Notes under the pieces: generated by a model | What the model was told of the DNA's origin: nothing | Database searches by the model: none | What the model saw: only the letters and a program-made list of their open reading frames with translations | NCBI GenBank assembly: GCA_025331125.1 | Contig: JAOALB010000009.1 | Location: 62,001 to 126,000 of the forward strand | DNA from: Mycogone perniciosa | Lineage: Eukaryota; Ascomycota; Sordariomycetes; Hypocreales; Hypocreaceae | DNA: 64,000 nucleotides | Direction: 5' to 3' | Made by a program: the position numbers and the translations under genes | Shown here: one piece after another, positions 59,511 to 64,000 of the stretch | How the letters are laid out: the number at the start of each line of letters is the position of its first letter | Position numbering within the stretch: the stretch's first letter is position 1

Positions 59511-61347
59511 GCTGGGAGCTAGTTGCAAAAGTCAGTTGTTGAATATAAGAAGAAGTTTAGGTAGATAAATGGAAGTTGTATCAGTATGCAATGACAGAAG
59601 TGAGCCATGATATAGCTGTGAATGAGAGGTGGGTAGACAGGATAAAGACAGAAATCTTGCAACTTACCGCGTGGCTCGTATGAAAGATGGCGTAATGTCT
59701 GTCGGAGATAGGGTCCTATGTATTGTCAGAGCCAAGATAATAAAATAATCTCGATATCTTAAGACGTTGGAAGTATAGACAAGTTGAGGAATGGAAGTTG
59801 AAACTCGTCCACTTGGAGGAGGAATGAAGAAGCGGGTAAAGGTGGTCATAGGAACAAGTGAACCTGTTAACAGGAGATATTGGGGCGACGAAGTGCTCAA
59901 TGGAAGTCAAGGGAACATACTCAGAGTATAGATTACAACTCGAACGCAGAGTATGTTCAAAACGCTAATGCGACACGCTGGGTAAACGAGTGATCAACGC
60001 TGTGGTGAGGTAGTTAGGGAAGATGATTCAGAGAGGAAGTTTGTGTGTGAAGGTAAACAAAGCGTGTGGCTAAGTGGCAAGGGAGAAGTCAAGCGCAAGC
60101 TATTCCTCGTGAAGCAGGAGAGGCTCGTTTTCTTAACCACTTCCTTGACGAGTAGCTTCCGCGGCTTTGTTGAGGAAGTCCAGGGAGCTAAAGAGACTGA
60201 GGAGTTTGAGGAAACAACATGAGGAAGGACCAACTTATGAGTGATCGAATCAGTGAACAGAAAGCTCTGTGATGCCGCAGATAATCGAAGTGCTGGTAGG
60301 AAGATGTGAAACCCGAGAGGTTATTGTTGTGTGAAGAAGGAAAGGAAAGGAAAGAGAGAGGGGGGGAGGAGGAAGAGATTCTTATACCTACAGCTGCTGG
60401 GCGGTGGAAGCTCTGCCCACGTGAGGCCAGGTGTCGGGCAGCTGCAACTCGAATTACACTGAACAATAGGACCGTGATTGCGTAACAGTTGCTATTAATC
60501 AGTGTAGCAATAACAGGAGGGAAACGTGAAGATTATAAACGCCCAAGTGGGATTGGTGCCGCGTAAGCAATACCTAGGCAGTCAGCATAAGAAGCCTTTG
60601 CTACCCGATCGACTGATCTCCAGAGAGGTGTCACAATAGGAGACTCAAGGACAGGCAAATTTCAGAACTGTTGTGTCACAGTGTAAGAGTAAGGAGGGTG
60701 GCGGCTAAGTGCAGCACCTGTGTTGGCACTTTGGCGGACTGGCACTTCTCAACTAACAAACAGCCCAGCAACTCTAGCTGGGGCCAAAATACCTACAATA
60801 GGCAGCTTCGAATGAAAGGATGCTAATCAGCCAAGGCGACTCTATCCAATTCAATACCCCTATTCACTGTACTACCAATCTCAGGTATAGATCGAGACAG
60901 ATATCCAAGACAAACAGCGTTTGCTTCGCTGCGGGTGCTGCCTGTCGAAACGCCTCACGCTGCGTCATCCCGCTTCTGCTAGGAAGCTTACAGTCTTCAC
61001 GTAATAAAATGATAAATCAGAGGCTTGCTCAGAAGGCCTGGGGCTCACGTCAAGTTTCATCAATTTCCCAGTAAGGTAGTATCCTAATCAAAGAACTTAG
61101 TCCGGCATGGCTACCATCCGGAATCTTGATATCTCGCAAGGCGTCCCTTTTCCGATACAATCGTGAGTCCTTACCAATGATGTCTAAGGCAATATGGGTA
61201 ACCGTTCCAACTTCCTGTTTTCCACCCAACGCCGACAAATGCATCCAGACCAATAAGTGTTTGCCACTTTTCATTTACCACTGTCCAACTTTCATAGGGG
61301 AGGGGGTCAACATAACGTCGTTTGTTGACGCCCTCACATTTACATGT
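59511..61347. other. Intergenic region between RNA14 and Argonaute
   Basis: 1.8 kb with a pyrimidine-rich minus-strand leader around 60180-60380 (GA-rich on the plus strand) and the leader intron above. No gene is seen. Confidence 0.45.
59519..59667 (-). other. Probable 5'-leader intron of the Argonaute gene
   Basis: Minus-strand donor GTAAGT at 59667-59662 and acceptor TTTGCAACTAG ending at 59519 frame a 149-nt intron that ends 8 nt before the ATG. The upstream exon has no ATG in the ~130 nt examined, so the start codon stays unchanged. Confidence 0.4.
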
Positions 61348-64000
61348 CTAATACCGATACCCTCCATACTGCCCCGGTGCAGGTGCGCCATATCCTCCTG
61401 ATGGCGGTGCTGTCCATTGAGTTGGAGCACCGCTCGTGTCAGCAATACCGTAAGGATTCGCTTGGTATGCACTCCCAGTCTCTGTTCTCAGTGGTGATTG
61501 TCTATAACCACTGGACGTAGAGGCGAGTCGGCCATACGGACTGATCGGTCTCGAGTGCTCTCCTGAGGGCTGTCGTCCATGTGATGGAGCGGAAAAGCGA
61601 TATTGACCTCCAGTTTGAGACTTCCATGTTCCATAGTCTGGTAGCGAGGTGTCACGGAGCAGTGAGACTATCCCGGCAGGGTTAAGTCGCTGTGAGTCGT
61701 AGGTATGGGCGGGGGGGAGAATTCCAAGGAGGAAGGTGATGTCGCGATGAAGGGCTGATGACTGGTTGCGGCGCTGTTGGTCAAGTCGACGACCTGCAGC
61801 CCCCTTAAGAGGAGATGAACCCCTAGCGAGCCTCTTTGGGGGGTTGAGTTCTTCATCGTCAACACCAAGCGGCCGCTTTGGCGACGCCGTCGCTCTGACA
61901 TACTGCGGCCGGGGGCTTTGCTCCTGCCTTGGTGGAGGATAGCTGTTTCGCGCCGATACAGGTTGCTCGATGGTCGGGATCATCTGCTTGGGGCGCATCT
62001 GTACAGCCTTGGAAATGATGATGGGAGCAGCTATTGGGTCAAACTTGTCTGACGAATAACGAGCTGTAAAGTTCTGGAGCTTTGGGTCATTGGGGAACAG
62101 CTCCGCCATCCTCGCTTCAATTTTACGGATTTGAGACAGTTCGCCATATTGCGATTCGTACTTGTGGAAATAAACATAAAGGGCCTTGGCTTTGTACATC
62201 GTCTCCGGATTGGCGATAAGACGGTTGACACATGTCTCAAAAACGACTCGTGCGTCTGCTTTGCAATTAGATCTTCATCATTCCATCTCGGGTGGTTGTT
62301 AAAAACTTACTCGTTGTATCGTCCTTGGAGTGTAGGAACTTCAAGTACTCGACAATGAAGCCTTCATCATTGGGAAATAGTCGTGCACCACGCTCAAAAA
62401 TCTTCGCGCCAACTGGGTCCTTATACACCACAGACTCCAATAGGGCAACCGCAACGTATACATCGCTGGTGAGCCGTCCCTTTTGGCGTGCATCAGTGAA
62501 GACTTTGCGCAGACCACCATCTGTCTGATTGCCCTTGCCTTGAATACGGCGAAGTGCCCTGGCCATGGCAATCCAAACATAGGATATGGTACGGGAGAGA
62601 AGGTTGGTCTCGATCGCATAGCCTCTCTGGATGGCAGCAATACGCTCCTCCATGGGCGATTTCTTGGGCTTGCTCTCTTCATCGTCGTCATCGGTCGGCT
62701 CGATCGATTCTTGGACTGGCAGGTCTTGCGCGGCGGCCTGTTTTAGAGTAGAAATTTCAAGCTTTTCACGCTCCTTCACCTTGTCTCCCATTGCATACAA
62801 GGTATTGAGAACATCATCATAGGGGCTTCGTACAGCTTTGGCGTACTCAGACTTTTCTCCCTCCTTTTGCGGATAGTTTGCTTCGATATGGTCCGCATGT
62901 TTCAGGGCTAGCAAGACGCTCTCGGGATTTGCAGCGATGCCTTGAATGAGAAACTCAGTGCCCATATCCTTGTCGTTTTCCCGGACATTGTTCTGAAAGC
63001 ACCACTCGGCAGCATCAACCCAAATCTCAGGCCAGAAGCGCAGCACCATCAGGGCTTGCTTATAGCAGTACAAGACTCGTTGTGTGAGTACTTTGGGCTC
63101 GTCAGTCTTGAGGACCAGGGGGTCATCCTTCTCCCACTCAATCCACCTCTTCCACATTTCAGCTTGATCGCGAAACTCCTGATCGCCGCCAAAGCCTGGT
63201 GCTGGGGGTAATCGGGGAAGATTTGAGCGCCTCAGGTTCCGAGTGATATTGTCTAGGGCAATGTTACCACTCTTCGCCGACATGTAACCTGGTGATCGTT
63301 CTTGGATGAACTTCCGTCCCTACTTTGGCGTTAGCAGACAAGCGGGCAACCAGATACACGACACGCACCGTCACTTTGTTGAGACCCATCTCGAACTGGT
63401 CGTATTCCTTCCACAAGTTGTTCACTGTTGACATGGGGACCGTGATGGCCCGATGGTATGCCTTGCGAAGCTGGTCCATCTTTTGCTGGTCCTGCCAGCC
63501 AGTACCACCGATTTGTCCGGGGCCGCTTTTGATGAACTGTACATAATCTTGCCAAATATTGCCCGAGTTTCGATCGACACCGATATTGTCGATCACAAAC
63601 TCGTACGACTGAGTCACCGTTCGCCTGGCTTGGCCGGTTGAGTCGTTGTTCAGATCATTCCGTCGTCGAATATAGTTGAGATAGACGGTCCAGAGCTTGA
63701 CGTTGGGCACCGACATCAGACACCTCCCGAAAAGCTGCTCGGCGTCGACAAAGTTGTCCACACCAAGCTCCATCTCAATCCATTCGACCCATATGTCGGC
63801 CTGAAGCAGTCAGCTCCCGCACACCTCGTCATCAGAAATGGCTTTTTATGCGTCAAGTACTTACGGCTTGGGGAAAGACTTCCAAGAAGCGATTATACAC
63901 CTTCCGAACATCGTCATACCTGCTGCGACGTTTGTGATCCGCAATGAGGTTCAACCACGCATCCATGTCCCCGCGGGGATCCTCCTTGATGCGAGCCTCA
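61348..64000 (-). CDS. RNA14: mRNA 3'-end processing factor Rna14 (CstF-77), 5' end outside window
   Basis: Scaffold of cleavage factor IA, needed for pre-mRNA cleavage and polyadenylation in the nucleus. The gene enters from the right edge; visible exons are 63865-64000 (partial), 63369-63800, 62311-63319 and 61348-62255, with introns of 64, 49 and 55 nt that keep frame. HAT helical repeats fill the first three exons (DAWLNLIADHKRRSRYDDVR, then DIWVEWIEMELGVDNFVDAE and GRKFIQERSPGYMSAKSG). The Suf-type C-terminal HAT block includes ARVVFETCVNRLIANPETMY and LFPNDPKLQNF. The final ~200 residues are Pro/Ser/Gly-rich with a short helical segment (HRDITFLLGILPPA), matching the monkey-tail region that contacts Rna15, and end in a Gly/Tyr-rich QYGGYRY. 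The first residues of the protein are not in the window. Confidence 0.92.

Noticed and set aside
1..64000. Secondary-metabolite or transposon cluster
   Set aside because: No polyketide synthase, peptide synthetase, terpene cyclase, transposase or reverse transcriptase motif was found. The ferric reductase and the Zn2Cys6 factor are too far apart and surrounded by housekeeping genes.

Overview
The window is a piece of nuclear chromosome from a filamentous ascomycete, most likely of the Eurotiales (Aspergillus/Penicillium/Monascus type). The evidence is the gene content, short introns (about 49-115 nt, one of 311 nt) with GTATGT/GTAAGT donors and CTAAC/CTGAC branch sites, a Zn2Cys6 regulator, an Aur1-type inositol phosphorylceramide synthase and a QDE-2-like Argonaute. 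No transposon, tRNA, rRNA, CRISPR or biosynthetic cluster was found. Gene models were spliced by hand; where a splice choice is uncertain the entry says so.

Layout, left to right. 0-18 kb is gene-dense: 3' part of SPT7 (+), cytosolic serine hydroxymethyltransferase (-), ferric-chelate reductase (+), NAB3 (-), an ICT1-type mitochondrial rescue factor (+), a CaMK-type kinase (+) and IPC synthase AUR1 (-). 18-22.8 kb is empty. 22.8-27.9 kb holds a head-to-head pair, RNA polymerase I subunit RPA34 (-) and the polynucleotide kinase GRC3 (+), sharing a 397-bp promoter. 27.9-32 kb is empty apart from one possible relic. 32-35 kb is a Zn2Cys6 transcription factor (+). 35-43.9 kb is repeat-rich and gene-poor but holds several small candidate genes, the best being a three-exon 120-aa gene at 42364-42879. 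A DUF5695-like, probable six-hairpin glycosidase (-) follows, then a two-exon 71-aa gene (+) with a TATA box. 47.3-51.6 kb is nearly empty. The last 12 kb reads on the minus strand: SRO7/Lgl-type exocytosis protein, Argonaute, and the 3' part of RNA14.

RNA metabolism is well represented: SAGA (SPT7), Nrd1-Nab3-Sen1 termination (NAB3), Pol I (RPA34), rRNA processing and Pol I termination (GRC3), cleavage factor IA (RNA14) and RNA interference (Argonaute). Only RPA34 and GRC3 look physically coordinated; I infer no cluster for the rest.

The most striking non-genic signal is a family of short palindrome-related motifs, TACTCCGTA/TACGGAGTA and TACTTCGTA/TACGAAGTA. At least 32 copies were found by eye, all outside the recognised genes, including a perfect 16-bp palindrome at 55060-55075. 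The empty stretches are also where most simple repeats and small candidate genes lie.
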